Shown here: positions 35,392-43,754 of the stretch, piece after piece
Layout: every line of letters starts with the position of its first letter
Position numbering within the stretch: position 1 is the stretch's first letter
Assembly: GCA_903831085.1 (NCBI GenBank)
Contig: CAIKWE010000060.1
Span: 1 to 64,000 of the forward strand
Direction of reading: 5' to 3'
Length of the DNA stretch: 64,000 nucleotides
Origin: an uncultured Verrucomicrobiota bacterium
GTDB taxonomy: Bacteria > Verrucomicrobiota > Kiritimatiellia > Kiritimatiellales > Tichowtungiaceae
Program-made: the position numbers and the translations under genes
Notes under the pieces: generated by a model
The model's database searches: none
Seen by the model: only the letters and a program-made list of their open reading frames with translations
What the model was told of the DNA's origin: nothing

Positions 35392-35928
35392 ATGTCTAAT
35401 TCATATAAAACCGCATTTCTTTATCTGAGCCTCAAGGCTCTGGGACATGTCCCGTCCCGGCGGGTGCGGAAGGTTGTTCTCACGCATCTTTTCGGGGTGG
35501 ACATTGCTTCATCCGCGGTTCTTTACGGCGGGTTTGAAATCCGCAGTCCGCGAAAACTCAAAATCGGCGCGAACACGGTGATCGGACATCGCGCGACGCT
35601 AGATGCGCGCGGCGGACTGACGATCGGAAATAACATCAACCTCAGCAGTGAGGTGATGATCTGGACGGCGCAGCACGATTACTGCGATCCGGAGTTTGGA
35701 ACGATGTTCAAGCCGGTCGTGATTGGCGACTATGTCTGGCTGGGGCCTCGCTGCATCATTCTGCCCGGTGTGACCATCGGGGCGGGGGCGGTTGTCGCGG
35801 CCGGAGCTGTGGTGACGAAAGATGTCGAACCTTACACTGTTGTTGGCGGCGTGCCGGCGCAAAAAATCGCCGACCGGCCAAAAGGGCTGAACTACAATCC
35901 CGCTGCCGGTCCGATTCCATTTATCTGA
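35392..35928 (+). CDS. Left-handed beta-helix acetyltransferase (WcaF/Maa-like)
   Basis: The 178-residue enzyme probably transfers acetyl from acetyl-CoA to a sugar hydroxyl or amine. Hexapeptide repeats fill residues about 60-170 (IGANTVIGHRATLDA, IGDYVWLGPRCIILPGVTIG, AVVAAGAVVTKDV), with the catalytic His region WTAQHDYCDPEF. The start at 35392 is in a repeated ATGTCTAATGTCTAATTC tract, so alternative starts upstream share similar context. A hydrophobic N-terminal segment (YLSLKALGHV) is typical of capsule acetyltransferases. Confidence 0.82.
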   Translation: MSNSYKTAFLYLSLKALGHVPSRRVRKVVLTHLFGVDIASSAVLYGGFEIRSPRKLKIGANTVIGHRATLDARGGLTIGNNINLSSEVMIWTAQHDYCDPEFGTMFKPVVIGDYVWLGPRCIILPGVTIGAGAVVAAGAVVTKDVEPYTVVGGVPAQKIADRPKGLNYNPAAGPIPFI

Positions 35929-35974
35929 TTGTAACAGCGTATCATTCATCGCTTATCGTTTAGCATTGGACATC

Positions 35975-36931
35975 ATGAAATACTTAGTCACAGGCGGGGC
36001 CGGATTCATCGGCTCCCATATTGTTGATGCTTTGGTTGAGCAGGGCTATGACGTGATCGTGCTCGATGACCTTTCGTCCGGTCATAAAGAGAATCTTTCC
36101 GAAGTTTGGAACAAGATTGAATTTATTGAAGGCGACATCCGTGATGCGAAAACCTGCCTGAAGGCGGCGGAAGGGTGCGCCGGTATTTTCCATGAAGCCG
36201 CTTTGGTTTCCGTGCCCGATTCAATCAACCGTCCGCGCGACAATCACGACATTAATATCACCGGAACACTGAATATTCTGGAAGCGGCGCGACAGCAAGG
36301 GGTCAAACGCGTTGTCTTTGCCAGCTCGGCGGCGGTGTACGGCGACAACCCTGAACTGCCCAAGCGGGAGGATATGCTGCCGGAACCGAAAAGTCCGTAT
36401 GCGCTGGCTAAGCTGACCGGAGAATATTATCTCAAAGTTTATGCCGAATGCTTCGGCCTCGAAACGGTGGCGCTGCGCTACTTCAACGTATTTGGTCCGC
36501 GGCAGGATCCGTCGTCCATGTACTCCGGAGTCATTTCGATTTTTTCCGAGCGGATAAAAAAAGGCCTGCCGATTACTGTCTATGGCGACGGGGAGCAGGC
36601 CAGAGACTTCGTCAACGTCGCGGATGTCGTTCAAGCCAACCTTCTTGCAATGGGATCGCAGTCTCTTAAAACTTCAAACCTAAAACCTCAAACCGGCGGC
36701 GGCTTTGCCATCTTCAACGTGGCGACGGCTCGCCAAACTTCTCTGCTCCAGTTGCTGTCCACTCTCGAAGAACTCACGGGAAACAGAGTAGAGCGCAATT
36801 TCGCGGCCGCAAGGCCCGGCGACATCCAGCACTCGCTGGCCGACATTTCCAAAGTCCGGAAATTTTTTAAATATGCTCCGAACGTCTGTTTAAAGGATGG
36901 CCTGAGCCAATTACTTGGAACCCTTCATTAA
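35975..36931 (+). CDS. UDP-hexose 4-epimerase-like SDR (TviC/WbpP-like)
   Basis: This 318-residue extended SDR has [29 protein letters not shown] and YALAKLTGEYY (Y-x-x-x-K), and RYFNVFGPRQDPSSMYSGVI. This combination is typical of UDP-GlcNAc(A) 4-epimerases such as WbpP and TviC. With the dehydrogenase at 34074 it should produce UDP-GalNAcA. An odd segment, SLKTSNLKPQTGG, near residue 235 is encoded by a CTTAAAACTTCAAACC repeat and seems to be an insertion in a surface loop. Confidence 0.82.
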   Translation: MKYLVTGGAGFIGSHIVDALVEQGYDVIVLDDLSSGHKENLSEVWNKIEFIEGDIRDAKTCLKAAEGCAGIFHEAALVSVPDSINRPRDNHDINITGTLNILEAARQQGVKRVVFASSAAVYGDNPELPKREDMLPEPKSPYALAKLTGEYYLKVYAECFGLETVALRYFNVFGPRQDPSSMYSGVISIFSERIKKGLPITVYGDGEQARDFVNVADVVQANLLAMGSQSLKTSNLKPQTGGGFAIFNVATARQTSLLQLLSTLEELTGNRVERNFAAARPGDIQHSLADISKVRKFFKYAPNVCLKDGLSQLLGTLH

Positions 36932-36939
36932 AATGCGGG

Positions 36940-37277
36940 AATTGAGATACAAAAACTGGATAACAGTCACCTCAAAGGCATTTCGCGGGGATGAAAAGAC
37001 CTTTTTCAGTCGGGATTCGGGACTCTGCTGCCGTGCGTTGCAATCTCTGGGAGCGAAGGCAAAAGTAGTCATGCAGGAACCGGCCTGGGACGACGAACCG
37101 GATGTCTTGCGCGTCCCCTATAAGCGGCCAAGCGATTCATCCTTCTGGCGGGAGAGGGGGCTGAGGCGGGCCTTCTCTATTCCTGGGCACACCTCGCTAC
37201 ACATCGATTGCCAAAACCTGGCGCGGACGCATCTCTTCGGGAACCGTTGTTCAGAAAATCGACAAGTGGCTTTTTAA
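36940..37277 (+). pseudogene. Glycosyltransferase N-terminal remnant, copy 1
   Basis: The frame reads AFRGDEKTFFSRDSGLCCRA and then GAKAKVVMQEPAWDDEPDVL, the opening of a family of group-1 glycosyltransferases known from PVC genomes. After about 37150 the reading shifts frame (AGLLYSWAHLA continues it) and then ends. It lacks the rest of the enzyme, so it is decayed. A second, shorter copy of the same 5' piece lies at 46654-46770, nearly identical in DNA over about 100 bases. Confidence 0.6.
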
Positions 37278-37295
37278 GGCAAGTGGCACGTAATA

Positions 37296-38342
37296 ATGGA
37301 CATTAACAAACAAAAGAAGGGTGAACCATTTAGGTTGGCCGACAGCGACCCATCATCCAATGGGGCGCTGAGAAGAAAGTCGGGATTTCGACATCGTGCG
37401 ATAACGACCGGATTCAGTGCGGCCGTCTTTTTGGGAAGTGTTTGGTACATCGGGCGGACATTTCAATGGCGGGAACTTGGGCCGGTGCTTAAGGATGTAG
37501 ATCTGATCTGCCTGATCGCGGGAGGCGGAGCCTCCATTATGGCCTACTGGATGTTGCGAACGCTCAGGTGGTGTATCCTGTTGCGGCGAACCGGAGCCCA
37601 CGTGCCGTTTCTGGACTTGTATCTTTGTACGGCCGTTTCGTTGAGTTTTGCGGCGTTCACGCCGCTCCAATCCGGCGAAATGCTAAAAGTAGAACTGTTA
37701 AAAAAATACGGCATGATCCAACGCTCGCCAGGCTACGGCTCCTTCCTGGTCGAGAAGGCTTTGGACTTGATGGTTTTGATGACGATGGCTTGCGTTAGCC
37801 TGCTGACAACCCTCAATATTCTTCCAGATCGCGCTTACTCCTATTGGATTTTCGGAGGCTTGGTTCTGACGTGCATTGTGAGTTTGATCGTGCTGGCAAA
37901 GCTTCGGCTTAAGGGCCGGTTGCAACAGTTGCTTGAGCATATACGCCAATGTGCGGGCGACACCCCGACTCTGTTGCTGGTAATTGTGATCACTTGTGCA
38001 TCATGGGCGGCGGTCGCATTTAGTTGGCAGGTTTTACTATATGCCGGCGGGATTCATTTGGGCTTCGCAAAGACCGTGGCATTGATGTCGACTGTGGCGC
38101 TGATCAGCATCCTCAGTCTAATTCCCGCGGGCGCAGGTGTTTTTGAAGCCGGAACTTCGCAACTACTGATACACTTCGGAGTTGTTGCAGCAGTTGCGCA
38201 GGCGGGGGCCCTCGTGATTCGATCCGGTGATGTGCTGGCCGCTGCCTTGGGAATTGGTCATCTGGGACTGTGGAAATTAGTCCGACTCCTCCGCGGCCAA
38301 AGAGCTCAGACTGCGGCTTCTCCTGGGAAACGAGCCTTGTAA
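37296..38342 (+). CDS. Flippase-like polytopic membrane protein (LPG synthase TM/AglD-like)
   Basis: The 348-residue protein has about eight hydrophobic helices and the UPF0104 pattern: STVALISILSLIPAGAGVFE is the conserved P-x-G-x-G motif near the C-terminus, and SFAAFTPLQSGEMLKVELLK the equivalent N-terminal loop. Family members (AglD, the MprF flippase part) occur next to polyprenyl-phosphate sugar genes and are thought to move or process lipid-linked intermediates. It precedes the ATP-grasp/radical SAM gene by 53 bases in the same direction, so a shared role is likely. Confidence 0.8.
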   Translation: MDINKQKKGEPFRLADSDPSSNGALRRKSGFRHRAITTGFSAAVFLGSVWYIGRTFQWRELGPVLKDVDLICLIAGGGASIMAYWMLRTLRWCILLRRTGAHVPFLDLYLCTAVSLSFAAFTPLQSGEMLKVELLKKYGMIQRSPGYGSFLVEKALDLMVLMTMACVSLLTTLNILPDRAYSYWIFGGLVLTCIVSLIVLAKLRLKGRLQQLLEHIRQCAGDTPTLLLVIVITCASWAAVAFSWQVLLYAGGIHLGFAKTVALMSTVALISILSLIPAGAGVFEAGTSQLLIHFGVVAAVAQAGALVIRSGDVLAAALGIGHLGLWKLVRLLRGQRAQTAASPGKRAL

Positions 38343-38395
38343 TTAGTTGTGAGATGATTTTATAAATAAAAAGTTGAGTGGAGAAAGGGAGTAAT

Positions 38396-40756
38396 ATGAG
38401 AGGGGTATCGTCCAATGTAAAATCCGAGGTGATCTCAACAATCGGCCGACGGCTGCTTCATCTCGGTGGCGCAGAGTTTCAGATTCCGGCGATCGAATGT
38501 GCAAAGAGCCTCGGGTGTTTTGTGATCACGGCCGACAACCAACCCGAAAATCCAGGGCACCGGCTGGCTGATCTTTATGTGAATGTCAGCACGGTCGACA
38601 AGGAAGCCATACTTGCTGTTGCCCGGCAGCATCGAATTGATGGGATTATGACTTATGGTTCCGATGTCGCTGCGCCAACCGTGAGTTATGTATCGGAAAC
38701 CCTTGGGCTGCCGGGGAATCCTTTGGCTGCAGCCACCGTGTTGCAACGGAAAGACCTGTTTCGCGCTTTCCAGCGGGAGTTGGGGCTGCCTCATCCCGAG
38801 TTCGTGTCCGTCTCTACGGCGGCAGAGGCTCAGGCAGCTTATCAGTTATTGAGCGGGGCTGTTGTTGTCAAGGCGGCAGATTCAAGCGGATCTAAAGGGC
38901 TTTCAGTGATTCATGATAAGCAGGAGGCCGCGACGGCCTTTCAGCGGGCGGGTAGCTTTTCTCGTTGCGGGATCGTGGTGCTGGAGCGGTTTTTGACGCC
39001 TGACATGTTCGAACTCGACGGGGATGTGCTGGTTAAAAACGGGAAACTGGCATTCCGACATTACGGGCACAATTACTTCACAAAACGAAATAAGTCGTTT
39101 GCTCCTTGCGGTGAGATATTTCCCGGCTTTTTCGGTGCGGACATTTCGGAGCAGTTGGATGAACAGCTGCAGAAGGTTATTACGGCTTTGAATATCTGTA
39201 CGGGCTGTATGAACTTTGACGCGATTGTTTCCGCAGGCCGGGTTCATTTGCTGGAGATAGGGCTTCGCAACGGTGGCAACTATGTGCCGCATCTTATTTA
39301 TCTGTCTACAGGGTATGACTTAACCCGCGCCGCCGTGCTTTCCGCTTTGGGTGCCGATGTGCGGTGCGACCGTCTGTCAGTTCCTGACGCTTTGCCGGTG
39401 GCTTCATACATCCTGAATTCAGACATTGAAGGGCGGTTTGAGGGATTCGACATATCTCCTGCCATCGAAAAATTTGTGGTCGGCAGTCGCTTGTTTTGTG
39501 AGATTGATTCGCACGTGCTGCCTTTCACCCGCGGGGATCGCGCTTTGGGCATCGTATTCCTCAAGTTTCCGGACAGGGAAACCATGAGCCGGATAACGGA
39601 AGAAATCGAGCAGCACATCTCCTTGCGGGTGCTCGCAGCGAATGTTGCGACCTCAACCGGCTCGGTTGATGGGGAAGTTCGTTATGATTATGTTCGGTAT
39701 TCCGAATTACTGTCACCTTTTCTGCGGCGCAAGTTAGCCGAGGCGGAACAGGCGGGGGACAAAACAGTTCAGCGCGTGCTCGGCCGGCAATTCATTGAAA
39801 CGCAGGCCGAGAAAGATGTTTTTTCTGGGGAAACCCAGAAACATTACGAGGCCGAGGTGAACAGCGTGTTTGAGGGCGTTCAGCTAAAGGGGGTTGAGCG
39901 GCTCTACGAGCGGGTCATCGTGGTGGAGCCGCTGCTCCAGTGCGTTGCGCATTGTCGGCACTGCCTGCGGCGATGTTATGAGCCGTTTCATTTGTCGCGG
40001 GAGGATCTGAGCCGCATTGCAAGGTTTATTGGCAAGGACCCGGCGAATGCAGCTTTGCGCGAGGTTTTGATCACCGGCGGAGATCCGTTCCTGATTCCCG
40101 ACCGGCTAAGCTATCTCCTCAACGAATTGGCCGAACATGCGCCGCAGATTCGGATCGCCCGGATCGCCTCCCGGCTTCCCGTTCAGCAGCCGGAGTGGGT
40201 CTCCGAAGCTTTACTTTCAGTTCTTGGCGGGCACTATCCGTTTCGAATTGAAGTGGCCACGCAAGTCAACCATGCGTCGGAGCTTTTTCCAGAGACTGTG
40301 ACAGCGTATGAGCGAATTCTGCGTGCGGTCAGGGTGGTTTATAATCAAAGTGTGATGTTGGCGGGTGTCAATGATACCCTCGACGAACTGGTCGACTTGT
40401 GCTACGCGTTGCGCGAGGTCGGGATTGAAAATCACTACATCTTTCATTGCGTACCCATTGCCGGCATTGCCTCGCAACGCGTTCCTCTGGAACGTATGCT
40501 TTTCTTGGTGAGTCAGCTTAGTTCGTGCGGACGGATTTCGGGACGGTCAAAACCTAAGCTCTGTGTCATGACGGACATAGGGAAAATTACCTTGTACGAC
40601 GGGGTTATCCTGAAAAGAGACAAAAACAGATACCTGCTCCAGTCTGGATACTTGCTGAAGGACCGCTTGAAGTGGAATCCCGGATGGGTGCTGCCGCAAA
40701 ACGCGGAAGTGGATGAGAACGGATATTTGAGGATATGGTATGTTGACATACTCTGA
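38396..40756 (+). CDS. ATP-grasp ligase fused to a lysine-2,3-aminomutase-type radical SAM domain
   Basis: The 786-residue protein combines two parts. Residues about 20-400 are an ATP-grasp ligase: pre-ATP-grasp LLHLGGAEFQIPAIECAKSL, VVVKAADSSGSKGLSVI as the grasp lobe, and MNFDAIVSAGRVHLLEIGLR with the Mg site. Residues about 480-760 are a radical SAM domain with C-V-A-H-C-R-H-C near residue 515 (C-x3-C-x2-C) and LITGGDPFL, the KamA-style SAM site. A late TDIGKITLYDG keeps the Lys that binds PLP in lysine 2,3-aminomutase (PGGGGK). It may make a beta-amino acid and ligate it to an acceptor; that is inference. GGGAG before the ATG at 38396 sets the start; a GTG 18 bases upstream is possible. 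Neighbours are a flippase-like protein and two polyprenyl-phosphate glycosyltransferases. Confidence 0.82.
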   Translation: MRGVSSNVKSEVISTIGRRLLHLGGAEFQIPAIECAKSLGCFVITADNQPENPGHRLADLYVNVSTVDKEAILAVARQHRIDGIMTYGSDVAAPTVSYVSETLGLPGNPLAAATVLQRKDLFRAFQRELGLPHPEFVSVSTAAEAQAAYQLLSGAVVVKAADSSGSKGLSVIHDKQEAATAFQRAGSFSRCGIVVLERFLTPDMFELDGDVLVKNGKLAFRHYGHNYFTKRNKSFAPCGEIFPGFFGADISEQLDEQLQKVITALNICTGCMNFDAIVSAGRVHLLEIGLRNGGNYVPHLIYLSTGYDLTRAAVLSALGADVRCDRLSVPDALPVASYILNSDIEGRFEGFDISPAIEKFVVGSRLFCEIDSHVLPFTRGDRALGIVFLKFPDRETMSRITEEIEQHISLRVLAANVATSTGSVDGEVRYDYVRYSELLSPFLRRKLAEAEQAGDKTVQRVLGRQFIETQAEKDVFSGETQKHYEAEVNSVFEGVQLKGVERLYERVIVVEPLLQCVAHCRHCLRRCYEPFHLSREDLSRIARFIGKDPANAALREVLITGGDPFLIPDRLSYLLNELAEHAPQIRIARIASRLPVQQPEWVSEALLSVLGGHYPFRIEVATQVNHASELFPETVTAYERILRAVRVVYNQSVMLAGVNDTLDELVDLCYALREVGIENHYIFHCVPIAGIASQRVPLERMLFLVSQLSSCGRISGRSKPKLCVMTDIGKITLYDGVILKRDKNRYLLQSGYLLKDRLKWNPGWVLPQNAEVDENGYLRIWYVDIL

Positions 40757-40868
40757 GAAACCACATGATCTCAGTATCGTTGCGGTTACTTGTTGTACGG
40801 AGGATGCGGCGGTTTTTTGGTCGACAGTTGGCCCGCGGCGATTCAGGACATCCCGCCACACGAGGTGA
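40740..40868 (+). other. Possible short reading frame or gene remnant
   Basis: An ATG within the end of the previous gene opens a 42-codon frame beginning MLTYSEKPHDLSIVAVTCCT, which resembles the first strand of a GT2-like domain. It ends just before the next gene. It may be a relic of another glycosyltransferase; translation is doubtful. Confidence 0.25.
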
Positions 40869-40876
40869 ATACGCTT

Positions 40877-41806
40877 ATGAAACTTTCAATTGTTGCTACG
40901 CTCTACCACTCTTCAAAGTATATTGAAGAATTCTGTCGGCGCGTCAGCGCCGCCGCCCAACAATTTGTTGGCGATGACTATGAGATCATTTTAGTCAATG
41001 ATGGTTCACCCGACAATAGCCTTGAGATTGCCGTCGGCCTTGTGAAGACGAATGCTCACCTCGTCATAGTTGACCTGTCGCGCAATTTCGGACACTACAA
41101 AGCTATAATGACAGGCCTCGCCCAAACCTGCGGAGAGCGTGTTTTTCTAATCGATGTTGACTTGGAAGAAGAGCCTGAATGGTTGCTTAGTTTTTCCGCA
41201 CAGATGGAGCAAGAGCATTGCGACGTGGTGTATGGCGTTCAGAAAAAACGAAAGGGTGGACTGTTTGAGCGATTGAGCGGGCAGTGGTTTTACCGATTCT
41301 TTAATGTACTCACAGGCATCGCTTTGCCAGAAAATACCGTTGTTGCCCGATTGATGACCCGCAGATACGTCGCGGCGCTATTGCGCCATGAAGAGCGGGA
41401 GGTCTTTATCGATGGCCTGTGGCACATCACAGGCTTTGCCCAAAGACCGCAAATAATACGGAAGCATAGCAAAGGAGAGACAACCTACACTTTCCGGCGC
41501 AAAATGAACATACTGATAGATGCGGTTACTTCATTCAGCAATGCACCACTCATCGCTATCTTTTATATTGGATTGATCATTTTTCTCTTCGCGGGTGCCT
41601 ATAACGTGTATCTCATCATCAATCGGTATTTTTTTGAGGCCCCTCCCAGCGGTTGGTCATCCGTTATAGCCTCAGTTTGGCTGTTGGGAGGTCTTGTCAT
41701 TTTGTTTGTAGGCGTAGTCGGCATCTATCTTTCTAAGATATTTTCCGAAGTCAAACAACGACCCTACACCATTGTACGGAAGGTGTATGGGCAACAAGAA
41801 AACTAA
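40877..41806 (+). CDS. GT2 polyprenyl-phosphate glycosyltransferase (ArnC/GtrB-like)
   Basis: The 309-residue protein has a GT-A domain with SIVATLYHSSKYIEEF, DYEIILVNDGSPDNSLE (Asp motif), SRNFGHYKAIMTGL and LIDVDLEEEPEWL, followed by two C-terminal helices (IAIFYIGLIIFLFAG, WLLGGLVILFVGVVGIYLS). This is the DPM1/ArnC/GtrB form, which moves a sugar from a nucleotide donor onto undecaprenyl phosphate. The conserved DxD is replaced by DVDLEEE, as in these enzymes. GAGGTG upstream of the ATG supports the start. A similar gene follows at 41842, suggesting two different lipid-linked sugars. Confidence 0.85.
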   Translation: MKLSIVATLYHSSKYIEEFCRRVSAAAQQFVGDDYEIILVNDGSPDNSLEIAVGLVKTNAHLVIVDLSRNFGHYKAIMTGLAQTCGERVFLIDVDLEEEPEWLLSFSAQMEQEHCDVVYGVQKKRKGGLFERLSGQWFYRFFNVLTGIALPENTVVARLMTRRYVAALLRHEEREVFIDGLWHITGFAQRPQIIRKHSKGETTYTFRRKMNILIDAVTSFSNAPLIAIFYIGLIIFLFAGAYNVYLIINRYFFEAPPSGWSSVIASVWLLGGLVILFVGVVGIYLSKIFSEVKQRPYTIVRKVYGQQEN

Positions 41807-41841
41807 AATAGTCAAAGAAGTGAACACGGAGTTTTCTGAAG

Positions 41842-42792
41842 ATGAGTAAACCAGTCAAAATATCAGTAGTTTCCCCAGTCTACGGCAGCCCCGAAACGAT
41901 ACCGGTGCTGTGCGGGCGACTGCATAAATCATTGAGGAGTCTGACGGAAGATTATGAAATCATTCTGGTATTTGACTGCTCTCCCGACAACGGCTGGGAG
42001 CGGATTTGTGAGGAAGGCCAAAAGGACGCCCGTGTCAAAGGCATCAACCTCTCCCGCAACTTCGGACAGCACTACGCCATTATCGCCGGATTGACCTATG
42101 TCTCCGGGGAGTGGGTGGTGGTCATGGACTGCGACCTTCAGGACCCCCCGGAAGAAATCCCGGATCTCTACAAAAAAGCCCGAGAAGGATTTTCCGTGGT
42201 CTTTGCGCAACGGGTCGAACGAGAGGACTCCTGGCTTAAGCGGACGCAGTCCGCAATGTTCCACGCGGTCTTTGATTACCTCACGGATCGTAAGTCCGAT
42301 CCAAGCGTGGCGAATTTTGGAATTTATCATCAAAAAGTCATTCAGGCGGTTCTGGTATTCGGCGACAGTATTAAGTGCTTTCCTCTGATCGTATCCTATG
42401 TGGGATTTAAGACCGCCTATCTGCCGATTGCGCAGGCCTCTCGCGCGTCGGGCGAGTCATCGTACACGCTGGGCAAGGCGATACGGCTTGCCGTGGATCT
42501 CATGCTGGCTTACTCCAACAAGCCCTTGCGCATGTTCACGTCCGGCGGGTTTGTGGTGGTGGCAATATCACTTCTAGTTAGTATGTATTATTTAGTTTTA
42601 CACCTGTTGGGGAAAATCATGGTGTCCGGGTATGCAAGCTTGATTCTTTCCGTGTGGTTCATTGGCGGGATGCTGATGCTGCAAATTGGCGTCATCGGCG
42701 TGTACCTTGGGCGGGTTTTTAACCAGACAAAAAACCGCCCGAGTTTTGTGGTGGATGAAACCATCAATACGCGGGAGAAATCCGGTGAATAG
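41842..42792 (+). CDS. GT2 polyprenyl-phosphate glycosyltransferase (ArnC/GtrB-like), second copy
   Basis: The 316-residue protein has the same layout as its neighbour: VSPVYGSPETIPVLC, YEIILVFDCSPDNGWE, INLSRNFGQHYAIIAG and VMDCDLQDPPEEIP, and two C-terminal membrane helices. It matches ArnC more closely (DCDLQDPPE). The donor sugar is unknown; the aminotransferase nearby suggests a 4-amino sugar. It is followed with overlap by the acyltransferase gene (GTG at 42785, before this gene's stop). Confidence 0.87.
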   Translation: MSKPVKISVVSPVYGSPETIPVLCGRLHKSLRSLTEDYEIILVFDCSPDNGWERICEEGQKDARVKGINLSRNFGQHYAIIAGLTYVSGEWVVVMDCDLQDPPEEIPDLYKKAREGFSVVFAQRVEREDSWLKRTQSAMFHAVFDYLTDRKSDPSVANFGIYHQKVIQAVLVFGDSIKCFPLIVSYVGFKTAYLPIAQASRASGESSYTLGKAIRLAVDLMLAYSNKPLRMFTSGGFVVVAISLLVSMYYLVLHLLGKIMVSGYASLILSVWFIGGMLMLQIGVIGVYLGRVFNQTKNRPSFVVDETINTREKSGE

Positions 42793-43318
42793 AGCAGTTA
42801 TAGAAAAATACGGCATCAGGCTTCGGCGGTTGCGGCCGGAGGATCTTGAGTTGCTGCGCTATTGGCGCAATCAACCCAGGATCTCTCAATACATGAACTA
42901 TCGGGAATATATAACAGAAGAAATGCAGATCGCCTGGTTTAACCGGATCAACAAAGACCATAACTACTATTATATTGTCGAGTGGCAAAAAAGAAGCGTC
43001 GGCGTAATCAACATCAAGAACACAAGCGAAGCCGATAAAAGCGGCGAAGCCGGGGTGTTTTTCTGGGATAATGAGTGCCTTAATAGTGAGGTTCCTTTCC
43101 TGGCCTCTTTGGCTTTATATGATTTTACGTATGAAATATTAGGACTCAAATTTCTCTGGGCGCATATTTTACGAACTAATACGCGGACCATACGGTACAA
43201 CAAACACATGGGGTTCAAGTTGCAGCCGGGACAGGAAAATGTGGAAAACCAGCTTTACCGCCAAACCCGCGAGGATTACTTCCTGTGGCGAGACCGCGTG
43301 GCACCCTTGTTTGAGTGA
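42785..43318 (+). CDS. GNAT N-acyltransferase for an amino sugar (PseH/WecD-like)
   Basis: The 177-residue GNAT protein has LRPEDLELLRYWRNQPRISQ, typical of RimJ/RimL- and PseH-like enzymes, and an acyl-CoA site at the conserved V-G-V-I and G-F regions (IRYNKHMGFKLQ). The overlap of the GTG start with the preceding stop and the GGGAG before it support this start. Its place beside an aminotransferase and polyprenyl glycosyltransferases suggests N-acylation of a 4-amino-4,6-dideoxyhexose, but the acyl group is unknown. Confidence 0.8.
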   Translation: MNRAVIEKYGIRLRRLRPEDLELLRYWRNQPRISQYMNYREYITEEMQIAWFNRINKDHNYYYIVEWQKRSVGVINIKNTSEADKSGEAGVFFWDNECLNSEVPFLASLALYDFTYEILGLKFLWAHILRTNTRTIRYNKHMGFKLQPGQENVENQLYRQTREDYFLWRDRVAPLFE

Positions 43319-43398
43319 ACCGGAAGATGAGGCGCATGCCGTGGATTTTCTTTTGAGCGATGCGGCCAAATTTATAACAGGAACGTAATGAGTCGTCG

Positions 43399-43575
43399 AT
43401 GGCGGTTATTTGGCTCAGTGAAGGGGCTCTCTGGATTATGCCTTTAACCCTTGTTTCCCAATTACCTGTTATCTGGCGGCGGCTTGCCGGGGCTATGATT
43501 ATCCTGTGCGGGGTTGCGCTGCTCTCTTTTTCCAAACATCGGAATGAAGTCCGGACCGCCGGAGGTTCGGTATGA
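43399..43575 (+). CDS. Half-size SMR/ArnE-like membrane protein
   Basis: The 58-residue frame begins MAVIWLSEGALWIMPLTLVS and goes on to RRLAGAMIILCGVALLSF. That is the pattern of transmembrane helices 3 and 4 of SMR-type flippases (EmrE, ArnE/ArnF), but without helices 1 and 2. Its stop overlaps the next ATG (43572-43575), so the two tiny genes are coupled. Together they stand where Arn clusters have arnEF. They could form a flippase from halves or be a shortened remnant; small size makes this uncertain. Confidence 0.5.
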   Translation: MAVIWLSEGALWIMPLTLVSQLPVIWRRLAGAMIILCGVALLSFSKHRNEVRTAGGSV

Positions 43576-43739
43576 CGCTGCTGCCAGGCTTTGTTTTGAT
43601 GACATTGGCCTGGACCTCGCTGAATTTTGTGTTGGTTCTGTTTCTTTCACGCTGGATTTTAAAAGAAAAAATAGATTGGCCGAAGAGGGTTGGCGTATTC
43701 GTCATCCTGATCGGCCTGCTGGGGATGGTGTCTGTTTAA
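43572..43739 (+). CDS. Second half-size SMR/ArnE-like membrane protein
   Basis: The 55-residue frame contains TSLNFVLVLFLSRWILKEKI and VGVFVILIGLLGM, again matching helices 3 and 4 of ArnE/ArnF, including the S-L-N-F-V-L-V string. It is translationally coupled to the preceding half and is followed after 15 bases by the aminotransferase. A role as part of a lipid-linked amino sugar flippase is inferred. Confidence 0.5.
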   Translation: MTLLPGFVLMTLAWTSLNFVLVLFLSRWILKEKIDWPKRVGVFVILIGLLGMVSV

Positions 43740-43754
43740 TATTTGCGAGGCCCT

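Noticed and set aside
36915-37277. A normal 120-residue gene
   Set aside because: The frame matches a glycosyltransferase only at its start and shifts frame midway, so it is a remnant.
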